This document shows positions 17,237 through 25,269 of a DNA stretch of 43,399 nucleotides, piece after piece. The position numbers and the translations under genes are program-made. The number at the start of each line of letters is the position of its first letter. The first letter of the stretch is position 1. Under the pieces are notes generated by a model. The model did no database searches. It had not been told where the DNA came from and saw only the letters and a list, made by a program, of their open reading frames with translations. Origin of the DNA: JASLDZ01 sp964242895 (GTDB lineage: Bacteria > Pseudomonadota > Alphaproteobacteria > Caulobacterales > Caulobacteraceae); assembly GCA_964242895.1 (NCBI GenBank), contig CAXTBN010000021.1, forward strand, positions 1-43,399, written 5' to 3'.

Positions 17237-18541
17237 ATGAACGATCCCGACGCCGCCGATCCCGTCCGCCGCACCCTGCTGGCCGCCGGCGGCGGCTTGG
17301 CGGGCGGCCTGTCGCTCGCCGCCCTGCCCGCCTCCGCCGCGCCCCGCCCCACGCCGCCCGCGCCGGTCGACGAGGGGACGGTGGACGTGAACAAGGTGGT
17401 CTTCGCGCCCCTTCACGACCCTCAGACGGAGCGGCCCGAGGGCCAGCCGCCCAGTCCTGACACGCTGGGCGGCCGCGTGGGCGTCGCCGTGCTCGGACTG
17501 GGCCGGCTGGCGCTGCAGCAGATCATCCCCGCCCTCGCGCAGTGCAAGCACGCAAAGCTGGCGGCGCTCGTCAGCGGCGATCCGGGGAAGCTCGCCAGCA
17601 TCGCCGCCCAGTACGGGATTTCGGCCGAGCACTGCTACAGCTACGAGACCTTCGACAAGATCAAGTCCGACGCGACGGTGCAGATCGTCTACGTGGTCAC
17701 GCCCAACGCGCTGCACCGCGAGTGGACGGTGCGCGCCGCCAAGGCCGGGAAGCACGTGCTTTGCGAGAAGCCGATGTCGACCAGCGTGGCCGACGCGCAA
17801 GCCATGGTGCAGGCCTGCCGCGACGCGCAGAAGCTGCTGATGATCGCCTACCGCTGCCAGTTCGAGGTCTACAACCGCGAGCTGATCGCCCGCGTGCGCT
17901 CGGGTTCGCTGGGCGCGGTGCGGATGATCGACGCGGTCAACACGCAGAACCAGGGCGACCCGGCGCAGTGGCGCCAGAAGAAGGCGCTGGCCGGCGGCGG
18001 CTCCCTGCCCGACATCGGCCTCTACTGCCTGAACTCGATCCGCGCGACCCTCGGCGAGGAGCCCGACGAGGTCACCGCCCACGTGAGCTCGCCCGCCGGC
18101 GACCCCCGCTTCGCCGAGGTGGAGGCCGACGTCGCCTTCACCCTGCGCTTCCCCTCCGGCGTGCTGGCGACCGGGCTCGCCAGCTACGCCAGCCACGAGC
18201 ACCGACGTCTGACGGTGCTGGGGCCCAAGGGCTCGCTCGTGCTGGAGAACGCCTTCGCCTACGAGGGCCAGCAGCTGTTCGCCGGCCATAAGGAAGGCGA
18301 CGCGGAGGCCCGCACGCAGGTGTCGCTCGCGAACCACGACCAGTTCGCGCTGGAGATCGACCACTTCGCCGAGTGCGTGCGCGCCAACCGCACCCCGCGC
18401 ACTCCGGGCGAGGAGGGGCTGCAGGACCAGCGGATCATGGCCGCGATCTACGAGAGCGCACGCACCCGCCGGCCCGTGGCGCTGGTCGCCTCGACGGGCC
18501 GCGACCCGTTCCGCGGCGCCGAGCCTTCGCCGCCCGGGTGA
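17237..18541 (+). CDS. Gfo/Idh/MocA oxidoreductase with Tat-type signal (glucose-fructose oxidoreductase-like)
   Basis: This 434-residue NAD(P)-dependent oxidoreductase starts with a twin-arginine leader, VRRTLLAAGGG followed by a hydrophobic stretch ending SAAP. It is therefore probably exported folded with its cofactor, as in Zymomonas glucose-fructose oxidoreductase. The Rossmann domain starts VAVLGLGRLALQQI (residues ~83-96). The conserved CEKP (176-179) carries the catalytic-site Lys, and GGGSLPDIGLYCLN with a later His-rich segment (ASHEHRRL) belongs to the C-terminal substrate domain. The substrate is probably a sugar or polyol, not determinable here. It is convergent with the OPT transporter gene, 16 bases apart. 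Confidence 0.9.
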   Translation: MNDPDAADPVRRTLLAAGGGLAGGLSLAALPASAAPRPTPPAPVDEGTVDVNKVVFAPLHDPQTERPEGQPPSPDTLGGRVGVAVLGLGRLALQQIIPALAQCKHAKLAALVSGDPGKLASIAAQYGISAEHCYSYETFDKIKSDATVQIVYVVTPNALHREWTVRAAKAGKHVLCEKPMSTSVADAQAMVQACRDAQKLLMIAYRCQFEVYNRELIARVRSGSLGAVRMIDAVNTQNQGDPAQWRQKKALAGGGSLPDIGLYCLNSIRATLGEEPDEVTAHVSSPAGDPRFAEVEADVAFTLRFPSGVLATGLASYASHEHRRLTVLGPKGSLVLENAFAYEGQQLFAGHKEGDAEARTQVSLANHDQFALEIDHFAECVRANRTPRTPGEEGLQDQRIMAAIYESARTRRPVALVASTGRDPFRGAEPSPPG

Positions 18542-18557
18542 GCGGCGGCGGAGCGGC

Positions 18558-20561
18558 TCAGGCCTCGACCGCCCGGCCGCGCCGCGCCGTCCAGGCGAAC
18601 AGCACCCAGATCGCCGCCGCGAACGCCGCCAGTCCGCCCAACTGCGCCACGGGCGCGAAGGCGTCGCCGACGAGGCCCAGCGGATAGTCCTTGCCGGACG
18701 CCACCTTCACCGCCGCCAACGCCACGCCCATCAAGCTCTCGCCGACGATCAGGCCGGAGGCGGCGAGCACGCCCATGCGCCGTCCCGCCGGTCCCTGCCG
18801 CTCTTCCCACAGATGGCCGGCCACCGCGCCGACGACCACCATCAGGGTGACCGACATGGGGAGGTAGACGCCGAGCCCCACCGCCAGCGGCGGCACACGC
18901 AGCCGGCCGGCGCGGCCCAGCGCCTCGTCCAGTGCGATCAGCACGACCCCCAGCACGGCGCCCGCGCCGATGACGCCCCAGTCGAGCTCGCCGCCCAGCA
19001 CCCCTTTGGCCAGCGACGAGATCAGCGCCGCCTGCGGCGCGGGCAGGGCCTGCGCCCCGGCCCCAGGCGCTCCGGCGAAGCCGTAGGCGGTGTTGAGGAG
19101 GTTTAGCACCGGCGGGATCACCAGGGATCCCGCCGCCACGCCCACCAGCAGCGCGACCTGCTGCCGCCACGGCGTGGCCCCGACCAACTGGCCCGTCTTC
19201 AGATCCTGCAGGTTGTCGTTGGAGATGGTGGCGGCGGTGAACACCAGGGCGGTCGCGAACAGGGCGAAGGCCACCAGCGCGGGCCCGAGGGCCGGGCCGA
19301 CCGTGCTCCGCACACCCGCGGCGAGCAGCATCGCGGCCACCAGCACCGCCAGGATGCCCACGCCCGACACGGGGCTGTTGGACGAGCCGATCAGCCCGGC
19401 CATGTAGCCGCACACCGCGGCCACGAAGAAGCCCATCAGCATGACGTAGACCACCCCGCCCGCCACCAGCGTCGGCAGCACCGCGCCGAGCCCCGCGCCC
19501 GCGGCGAAGCGGCCGGTCAGGACGGCGATGGCGGCGAGCGCGGCGGCCGTCGCGGCGGCGACCCAGCCGATGGGGATGTCGCGCTCCTCGACGGGCAGGC
19601 TCCCGCCGCCGCCGGCGTTGCGCGTCCGGCTGGCCGCGACGGCGGAGGCGAGGCCGCCCAGCACCGGCCGGGCGAGGCGCAGCAGCGCCCAGATGGCCGC
19701 CACGCCGATCGCGCCCGCGCCGAAGAAGCGCACCTGCGTGCGCCAGACGCCGCTCACCAGGGCCGCCGTGTCGGCCGTGGGTGCGTGCACGGCCGTAAGT
19801 ATCGGCACGGCGCCCGCCCAGGCGATCAGCAGGCCGGACAGCATGGCCACCCCGACGGACAGGCCGACGAGGTGGCCGACACCGTAGAGCGCCATCAGCA
19901 CGCCGACGTCGACGCCGCTCGCCGCCGGTCCGCCGCCCAGACGGAAGGTGCGCGTCACCGCCTCGGCCGCCAGGCGCGAGGCCTGCAGCAGCGCCCAGCC
20001 GGCCGACAGCCCCGCGCCCCAGACCACGGCGGCGAGGCCGGCGCGCGTCTCGGCCGCGCCCCGCGCGTCGCCCTCCTCGCCGGCGCCCACGCGCAGCACC
20101 TCGGCGCAGGCCACGCCCTCCGGATAGGGCAGGGTCGAGCGCGTCACCAGCGCCCGCCGGAGCGGGATCGAGTACATCACGCCCAACACGCCCCCCAGGG
20201 CGCAGATCAGGAACGAGGTCCAGAACGGGAAGCCCGTCCACCAGCCGGTCATCACCAGCCCCGGCAGGACGAAGATGATCGACGCGAGGGTGCCGGCGGC
20301 GGAGGCCACCGTCTGGACGATGTTGTTCTCGCCGATCGAGCCGCCGCCGAGCGCGCGCAGCACCGCCATGGAGATCACCGCCGCCGGGATCGACGAGGCG
20401 AAGGTCAGCCCCGCCTTCAGCCCGAAGTAGACGTTGGCGGCGGTGAACACCGCGCAGATCGCCACGCCCAGCGCCATCCCGCGCCAGGTGAGCTCGCGCC
20501 CGGCGGAGGGTCGCGGCGCGGAGGCGGCGAGGGCCGCGGCAGGGGGGTCGACGACGGCCAC
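18558..20561 (-). CDS. OPT family oligopeptide/metal-chelate transporter
   Basis: This is a 667-residue inner-membrane protein with roughly 14-16 hydrophobic helices. Family-typical segments are the N-terminal TAANVYFGLKAGLTFASSIPA, SIGENNIVQTVASAAG, LPYPEGVACAEVLRVG, and the later SNDNLQDLKTGQLVGATPWRQQ, GGELDWGVIGAGA and LAVGLGVYLPMS. OPT proteins import oligopeptides or metal-siderophore complexes by proton symport. This one is of the bacterial type, with no neighbouring peptidase operon. The start ATG at 20561 is followed by an Ala/Pro-rich cytoplasmic leader. The substrate cannot be assigned. Confidence 0.93.
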   Translation of the reverse strand: MAVVDPPAAALAASAPRPSAGRELTWRGMALGVAICAVFTAANVYFGLKAGLTFASSIPAAVISMAVLRALGGGSIGENNIVQTVASAAGTLASIIFVLPGLVMTGWWTGFPFWTSFLICALGGVLGVMYSIPLRRALVTRSTLPYPEGVACAEVLRVGAGEEGDARGAAETRAGLAAVVWGAGLSAGWALLQASRLAAEAVTRTFRLGGGPAASGVDVGVLMALYGVGHLVGLSVGVAMLSGLLIAWAGAVPILTAVHAPTADTAALVSGVWRTQVRFFGAGAIGVAAIWALLRLARPVLGGLASAVAASRTRNAGGGGSLPVEERDIPIGWVAAATAAALAAIAVLTGRFAAGAGLGAVLPTLVAGGVVYVMLMGFFVAAVCGYMAGLIGSSNSPVSGVGILAVLVAAMLLAAGVRSTVGPALGPALVAFALFATALVFTAATISNDNLQDLKTGQLVGATPWRQQVALLVGVAAGSLVIPPVLNLLNTAYGFAGAPGAGAQALPAPQAALISSLAKGVLGGELDWGVIGAGAVLGVVLIALDEALGRAGRLRVPPLAVGLGVYLPMSVTLMVVVGAVAGHLWEERQGPAGRRMGVLAASGLIVGESLMGVALAAVKVASGKDYPLGLVGDAFAPVAQLGGLAAFAAAIWVLFAWTARRGRAVEA

Positions 20562-20655
20562 GCAGGCTCCGGCGGAACGAGGGACCGCCGTTCAGCACGC
20601 CCGCCACTCCCCCGCAAGCCGGACGCGCCGTTCGCCCCGGAACCGCGACCGGAGG

Positions 20656-21723
20656 TTAGTCCTCGTCGTCGGGCTCGGGCGCGCCCAGCAGCTCTTCAGC
20701 GATCATGCCGGAGTTCTTGCGCACGGCGGCCTCGATCTCGGCCGCCATGTCGGGATTCGCCTTCAGGAACTCGCGCGCGTTCTCGCGGCCCTGGCCGATC
20801 CGCGTGGAGTTGTAGGAGAACCACGAGCCCGACTTCTCGACGATGCCGCCCTTGACGCCGAGGTCGATGACCTCGCCCAGCTTGGAGATGCCCTGCCCGT
20901 ACATGATGTCGAACTCGACCTCGCGGAACGGCGGGGCCACCTTGTTCTTGACCACCTTCACGCGCACGTTGTTGCCGACCACCTCATCACGGTTCTTGAT
21001 CGAACCCGTACGACGGATGTCGAGTCGGCAGGAGGCGTAGAACTTCAGGGCGTTGCCGCCCGTGGTGGTCTCCGGGCTGCCGTACATCACGCCGATCTTG
21101 TGACGGATCTGGTTGATGAAGATCACGATGGTCTTGGACTTGGAGATGGAGCCGGTCAGCTTGCGCAACGCCTGGCTCATCAACCTTGCCTGCAGGCCGG
21201 GCAGGCTGTCGCCCATCTCGCCCTCGATCTCGGCCTTGGGCGTCAGCGCCGCCACCGAGTCGATCACGATCACGTCCACCGCGCCCGAGCGCACCAGGGT
21301 GTCGGTGATCTCGAGCGCCTGCTCGCCCGTGTCGGGCTGCGACACCAGGAGGTCGTCGAGGTTCACGCCCAGCTTCTGCGCATAGCCCGGATCCAGCGCG
21401 TGCTCGGCGTCGACGAAGGCGGCGGACCCGCCTCGTTTCTGCGCCTCGGCCACCACGTGCAGGGCCAGCGTGGTCTTGCCTGAGCTCTCCGGCCCGAAGA
21501 TCTCGATCACCCGTCCGCGCGGCAGACCGCCGATGCCCAGCGCCAGGTCGAGCCCGAGCGAGCCGGTGGAGATCGACTCGATCTCCGCCACCTTGCCGGC
21601 CTTGCCCAGCTTCATCACCGAGCCCTTGCCGAAGGCCCGGTCGATCTGCGCGATCGCCGCCTCCAGCGCGCGCGCCTTGTCGCCGTCTTCCTTGCCCACG
21701 AGCCGCAACACCGCCTGGTTCAC
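20656..21723 (-). CDS. recA: Recombinase RecA
   Basis: RecA (355 residues) forms filaments on single-stranded DNA, drives strand exchange and activates LexA self-cleavage. Visible are Walker A GPESSGKTT (77-84), the LDIRRTGSIK region, loop L2 near NQIRHKIGVMYGSPETTTGGNALKF, EGEMGDSLPG of loop L1, and an acidic tail ending PEPDDED. The GTG at 21723 is preceded by GGGAGG with a seven-base gap and gives the standard N-terminus; upstream codons in frame are not RecA. An alphaproteobacterial LexA box lies about 110 bases upstream, so the gene is SOS-induced. It is divergent from the pan operon. Confidence 0.99.
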   Translation of the reverse strand: MNQAVLRLVGKEDGDKARALEAAIAQIDRAFGKGSVMKLGKAGKVAEIESISTGSLGLDLALGIGGLPRGRVIEIFGPESSGKTTLALHVVAEAQKRGGSAAFVDAEHALDPGYAQKLGVNLDDLLVSQPDTGEQALEITDTLVRSGAVDVIVIDSVAALTPKAEIEGEMGDSLPGLQARLMSQALRKLTGSISKSKTIVIFINQIRHKIGVMYGSPETTTGGNALKFYASCRLDIRRTGSIKNRDEVVGNNVRVKVVKNKVAPPFREVEFDIMYGQGISKLGEVIDLGVKGGIVEKSGSWFSYNSTRIGQGRENAREFLKANPDMAAEIEAAVRKNSGMIAEELLGAPEPDDED

Positions 21724-22099
21724 CGGAGAGCCTCCCTTTGCCACGATTCCCGCCACCGTCCGGGAGCGCGGGCCGGAGCGGGGTCGCTCGGGCGGACGGG
21801 CCGGACCCGCCCATCTGTGCACCTTTCGTTCTCGTTCGCAATCCGTTCTCTTAGACAATCGCGTCGCCGCACGTTGGGGCCGGCGACCTGCGTCCCGAGC
21901 TGACGCAAGGTCGCGCTTGCGCGTCCGTCGCGCGGTGGTGGCGGCGGTCTGCGGCCGCGCTCCGGACGCCGCTTCACGCCCGAGGATCACGCGGGTCGGC
22001 CGCCGCTCCAGCCGCGGCGGCGCTTGGGCCGGGGCGCCCGCTCGGCTAAGTCCCGCGCTGCCGCCGCTTCCGGGCGGACCCCGCCCCGCTCAGGAGCCG
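21724..22099. other. Divergent recA / panB regulatory region
   Basis: This 376-base region separates the recA start from the panB start. Positions ~21815-21865 are the only distinctly AT-richer part and hold the LexA box and a TTGTCT sequence (minus strand, 21858-21853) that could be the recA -35. The remainder, up to the panB Shine-Dalgarno AGGAG at 22092-22096, is GC-rich. I see no riboswitch or convincing panB promoter in it. Open frames crossing it look like chance extensions. Confidence 0.6.
21834..21848 (-). promoter_or_regulatory. LexA-binding SOS box of recA
   Basis: On the plus strand the sequence is GTTC, seven bases (GCAATCC), GTTC; read towards recA it is GAAC-N7-GAAC. This is the perfect direct-repeat LexA operator known from alphaproteobacteria, quite unlike the CTGT-N8-ACAG box of enterics. 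A third GTTC lies six bases to the left (21828-21831). The box sits just downstream of a TTGTCT -35-like element on the recA strand, where bound LexA would block transcription. Confidence 0.85.
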
Positions 22100-22930
22100 A
22101 TGCGCACCACGATCGCCGACCTGCAGCGAATGAAGGCGGACGGCCGCCGCATCGCCATGCTCACCGCCTACGACCATCCCTCCGCTCGGCTGGCGGACGC
22201 GGCGGGCGTGCCGTTGCTGCTGGTGGGCGACAGCCTGGGGATGGTGGTCCACGGCCACGACACCACTCTGCCCGTCACGCTCGGCGACATGGTGCGCCAC
22301 TCGGCCGCCGCCGTGCGCGGGAGCGAGCGGGCGCTGATCGTGGGCGACCTGCCGTTCCTCACCTACGCGGACGAGGCGGCCGCCGTCGCCTCCGCCGGGC
22401 GGCTGATGCGCGAGGCGGGCGTCGGCGCTGTCAAGCTGGAGGGCGGGGCGGCGGTCGCGCCCGTGGTGCGGCGGCTCGTGGAGCTGGGCGTGCCGGTGAT
22501 GGGTCACCTCGGCTTCACCCCGCAGTCCCAGCACACTCTCGGCCTGCGCGTGCAGGCCAAGGCCGCGGCCGAGGCGCGGCGGCTGGTCGAGGACGCGCTG
22601 CTGCTGCAGGCGGCGGGCGCCTTCGCGGTGGTGCTGGAGCTGGTGCCCGCGCCCCTCGCCGGCGAGGTGACCCGGCGCCTGACCATACCGACCATCGGCA
22701 TCGGCGCGGGCGCGGGCTGCGACGGGCAGGTGCAGGTCTGGCACGACATCCTGGGCCTGAACGCCGGCAAGGCCCCGCGCCACGCCAAGCGCTACGCCGA
22801 CGTGGGCGAGGCGATCCTCAGGGCCGTCACCACCTATCGCGAGGAGGTCGAGGCCGGCGCGTTCCCGACGGACGCCCAGAGCGCGCGCATGGATCCCGGC
22901 GAGCTGGCGCGCGCACTCGAGGGGCTCTGA
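22100..22930 (+). CDS. panB: 3-methyl-2-oxobutanoate hydroxymethyltransferase
   Basis: PanB (276 residues) transfers a hydroxymethyl group from methylene-THF to 2-oxoisovalerate, making ketopantoate for coenzyme A synthesis. It has the family signature blocks: MLTAYDHPSARLADAAGV, LLVGDSLGMVVHGHDTTLPVTL with metal-binding Asp, GVGAVKLEGG, VMGHLGFTPQS, LELVPAPLA, and the terminal GIGAGAGCDGQVQVWHDILGL. ATG 22100 has AGGAG close upstream. It is followed three bases after its stop by panC and then an SDR gene, forming an operon. Its substrate is also the substrate of the branched-chain dehydrogenase encoded at the left edge. Confidence 0.98.
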   Translation: MRTTIADLQRMKADGRRIAMLTAYDHPSARLADAAGVPLLLVGDSLGMVVHGHDTTLPVTLGDMVRHSAAAVRGSERALIVGDLPFLTYADEAAAVASAGRLMREAGVGAVKLEGGAAVAPVVRRLVELGVPVMGHLGFTPQSQHTLGLRVQAKAAAEARRLVEDALLLQAAGAFAVVLELVPAPLAGEVTRRLTIPTIGIGAGAGCDGQVQVWHDILGLNAGKAPRHAKRYADVGEAILRAVTTYREEVEAGAFPTDAQSARMDPGELARALEGL

Positions 22931-22933
22931 CCG

Positions 22934-23776
22934 GTGCGGCTGCTTGAGACCGTAGCGGCCTTCCGCGAAGCGCGGCGGCCGCTTGGCGAACTGGGCCTCG
23001 TGCCGACCATGGGCTTCCTGCACGACGGCCACCTGGCGCTGGTCGCCCGCGCCCGTGCGGAGAACGGGGCCGTCGCCGCCAGCCTGTTCGTGAACCCCAC
23101 CCAGTTCGGCGACCCCGCCGACCTCCAGCGCTATCCGCGCGACATGCCGGGCGACCTCGCCAAGCTGGAGCGCGCGGGCGTGGACCTTGTGTTCGCCCCG
23201 TCCCCCGCCGAGATGTACACTCCCGGCGCCGCCACGCGCGTGGAGGTCGGCCCGCTCGCCGATGTGCTGGAGGGCGCCTCGCGGCCCGGCCACTTCGCGG
23301 GGGTGGCGACGGTGGTGGCCAAGCTGTTCAACATCGTCGCGCCCACCCGCGCCTACTTCGGCGAGAAGGACGCCCAGCAGGTGGCCGTGATCCGGCGCCT
23401 CGTGCGCGATCTCGACATGTCCGTGGAGGTGATCGCCTGCCCCACGGTGCGCGAGCCGGACGGACTGGCCATGTCGAGCCGCAACGTCCGCCTCTCCCCC
23501 GCCGAGCGCGCGGCCGCTCCCGTCCTCCACCGGGCGCTCGCAGCGGCGCAGGCGCTCGCCGCGGCCGGGGAGCGCGACACGGAACGGCTGCGCGGCCGGG
23601 TGCGCGAGGCGGTCGCGGCGGAGCCCGCCGTGGTGCTCGACTACGTCAGCGTGGCCGATCCCGAGAGCCTGGCGGAGCTGGAGCGGCTGGACCGCGCCGC
23701 CCTGCTCTCGCTGGCGGCGCGCCTCGGCCCCGTGCGGCTGATCGACAACGTCACGCTCGCGCCGCCGCCTCCGTGA
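22934..23776 (+). CDS. panC: Pantoate--beta-alanine ligase
   Basis: PanC (280 residues) condenses pantoate with beta-alanine using ATP to give pantothenate. The nucleotidyltransferase HIGH-type motif is in VPTMGFLHDGHLALV. Further motifs are SLFVNPTQFG, YPRDMPGDLAKLE, RPGHFAGVATVVAKLFNIV, YFGEKDAQQ, and a KMSKS-like GLAMSSRN. The start is GTG 22934, three bases after the panB stop, with GAGGGG upstream inside panB. Its TGA overlaps the GTG of the following SDR gene (GTGA), so those two are translationally coupled. Confidence 0.98.
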   Translation: MRLLETVAAFREARRPLGELGLVPTMGFLHDGHLALVARARAENGAVAASLFVNPTQFGDPADLQRYPRDMPGDLAKLERAGVDLVFAPSPAEMYTPGAATRVEVGPLADVLEGASRPGHFAGVATVVAKLFNIVAPTRAYFGEKDAQQVAVIRRLVRDLDMSVEVIACPTVREPDGLAMSSRNVRLSPAERAAAPVLHRALAAAQALAAAGERDTERLRGRVREAVAAEPAVVLDYVSVADPESLAELERLDRAALLSLAARLGPVRLIDNVTLAPPPP

Positions 23777-24534
23777 CCGACCTGCGCCTCGACCATCGCG
23801 TCGCCCTGGTCACCGGCGCCGGGCGCGGACTGGGCCGAGCGATCGCCGGCGCGTTCGCCCGAGCCGGCGCCACCGTGGCGCTGGTCGGCCGCGGACGCGA
23901 CGCGCTGGAGCGCGCTGTCGACGAGATCGCACGCGAGGGCGGCCGCGCCGAGCCGCTGCCGCTCGACATCACCGACGAGCCGGGCGTGACGGCGGCCGTG
24001 GCGGACCTCGCGAGGCGTCACGGCCGCCTCGACATCATGGTGAACAACGTCGGCCGGCGCGACCGGCGGCAGCTCGCCGACTTCGCTCTGGCCGACGTGC
24101 GCGCCCTGCTCGAGGCCGACCTGGTGGCGCCATTCCACCTGAGCCGCGAGGCCGCCAAGCCGATGACGGCGGCCGGGTGGGGCCGCATCCTGAACATCAC
24201 CTCGCTCGCCGGCCCGTTCGCCCGTCCGGGAGACGCGGCCTACACCGCGGCCAAGGGCGGGCTCGCGGCCCTGACGCGCGCCCTGGCCGCCGAGCTCGGG
24301 CCCCACGGGATCACCGCCAACGCCATCGCCCCGGGCTACTTCGCCACCGAGGCGAACGCGGACATGGTCGCCGACCCGGAGGTCGCCGCGCACCTGCGCC
24401 GCCGCACCTCGCTGGGCCGGTGGGGACGGCCGGAGGAGATCGGCGGGGCGGCGGTGTTCCTGGCGTCGGACGCGGCCTCCTACGTCACGGGGCAGGTGCT
24501 GGCGGTGGACGGCGGCTACTCCGCCCACTTCTAG
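23773..24534 (+). CDS. SDR family oxidoreductase (gluconate 5-dehydrogenase/FabG-like)
   Basis: This classical short-chain dehydrogenase (253 residues) has cofactor motif TGAGRGLG (residues 14-21), NNVG (91-94), and catalytic Ser144, Tyr157 and Lys161 in YTAAK. It ends with the usual tetramer tail SYVTGQVLAVDGGYSAHF. The Arg-rich position after the first beta strand (VGRGR) suggests NADP preference. Its substrate is not clear. Translational coupling to panC (GTGA overlap) raises the possibility of a ketopantoate-reductase-like or other pantothenate-linked role, but the family's usual activity is sugar/ketoacyl reduction. Its TAG shares CTAG with the convergent small ORF. Confidence 0.93.
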   Translation: MTDLRLDHRVALVTGAGRGLGRAIAGAFARAGATVALVGRGRDALERAVDEIAREGGRAEPLPLDITDEPGVTAAVADLARRHGRLDIMVNNVGRRDRRQLADFALADVRALLEADLVAPFHLSREAAKPMTAAGWGRILNITSLAGPFARPGDAAYTAAKGGLAALTRALAAELGPHGITANAIAPGYFATEANADMVADPEVAAHLRRRTSLGRWGRPEEIGGAAVFLASDAASYVTGQVLAVDGGYSAHF

Positions 24535-24704
24535 GGTCTGACGGGATCGGCCGCCTCGCCCCGCTCGTCCTGGCGGAGGCCGAGACCCGGCTGCGGGAGC
24601 GGAGACGCAAGCCTCGCCATCCTCTCCGCCCAGCTCTGGACGGCGCCGGGCCGCATGACGCAGCTTGGACCGGCGCCGAAGACCGCCTCAATCCCGCGGC
24701 TCAT
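24531..24704 (-). CDS. Possible small protein coupled to the DMT gene
   Basis: This frame encodes 57 residues starting MSRGIEAVFGAGPSCVM and ending AADPVRP. No family is recognised. Three points favour a real gene. Its ATG overlaps the TGA of the upstream DMT gene (ATGA, 24701-24704). Its third codon positions are strongly GC-rich like the neighbours. It exactly fills the gap to the convergent SDR gene, sharing the CTAG at 24531-24534. Against it are the lack of a separate Shine-Dalgarno and the ease of long open frames in this composition. Confidence 0.4.
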   Translation of the reverse strand: MSRGIEAVFGAGPSCVMRPGAVQSWAERMARLASPLPQPGLGLRQDERGEAADPVRP

Positions 24705-25144
24705 CCCCGCGCGATCAACACCGCGCCGAGGGCCACCACGCCCACGCCCGCCACCCGCAGCCACCCCGCCGGGTGGTGCTGAAGGCCCAGGAGGCCGAAA
24801 TTGTCGAGCAGCACGCCCAGCACGCACTGCGAGGCGATGATCACCACCAGCGTCGTGCCCGCGCCGAGCTTGGGCGTGGCCCACGCCGAGAGCGCCACCA
24901 CCGCCGCGCCGTAGAGCCCGCCGATCCAGGCGTACCAGGGCGTGGCCGCCACCCAGCCGCCCGGAAGCTTCGGCCGCAGCACGAGGAGCGAGACCGCCAG
25001 CACCGCCGCGCCCACCAGGAAGGAGATCAGCGACGCCCACAGCACCGAGCCCGCCGACTTGGTCAGGAGCGCGTTGGTCGGCGTCTCGATCGCCACGCCC
25101 ACTCCCGTCAGGAACACGGCCAGGAGGGCGAGGAGAATCTGCAT
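24701..25144 (-). CDS. DMT family transporter (YdcZ/DUF606 type)
   Basis: This small inner-membrane protein (147 residues) has about five hydrophobic helices: ILLALLAVFLTGVGVAI, LWASLISFLVGAAVLAVSLL, WIGGLYGAAVVALSAWA, TTLVVIIASQCVLGVLLDNFG, and LRVAGVGVVALGAVLI. The NALLTKSAGS loop and the QCVLGVLLDNFGLLG segment match the YdcZ (DUF606) branch of the drug/metabolite transporter superfamily, which works as a dimer of such half-size proteins. The substrate is unknown. It is divergent from the DUF2252 gene. Confidence 0.9.
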   Translation of the reverse strand: MQILLALLAVFLTGVGVAIETPTNALLTKSAGSVLWASLISFLVGAAVLAVSLLVLRPKLPGGWVAATPWYAWIGGLYGAAVVALSAWATPKLGAGTTLVVIIASQCVLGVLLDNFGLLGLQHHPAGWLRVAGVGVVALGAVLIARG

Positions 25145-25269
25145 GAACCCGCCCTACGCCTGATCGCGGGCGGGCGACAGCGGCGGACGCGCGGACGCGG
25201 CGCAACCCGCGACGGCTCCACGGCTTCTGACTCGCGCGCGGCCGCCAGGGCCGACGACGGGGGACCCGG

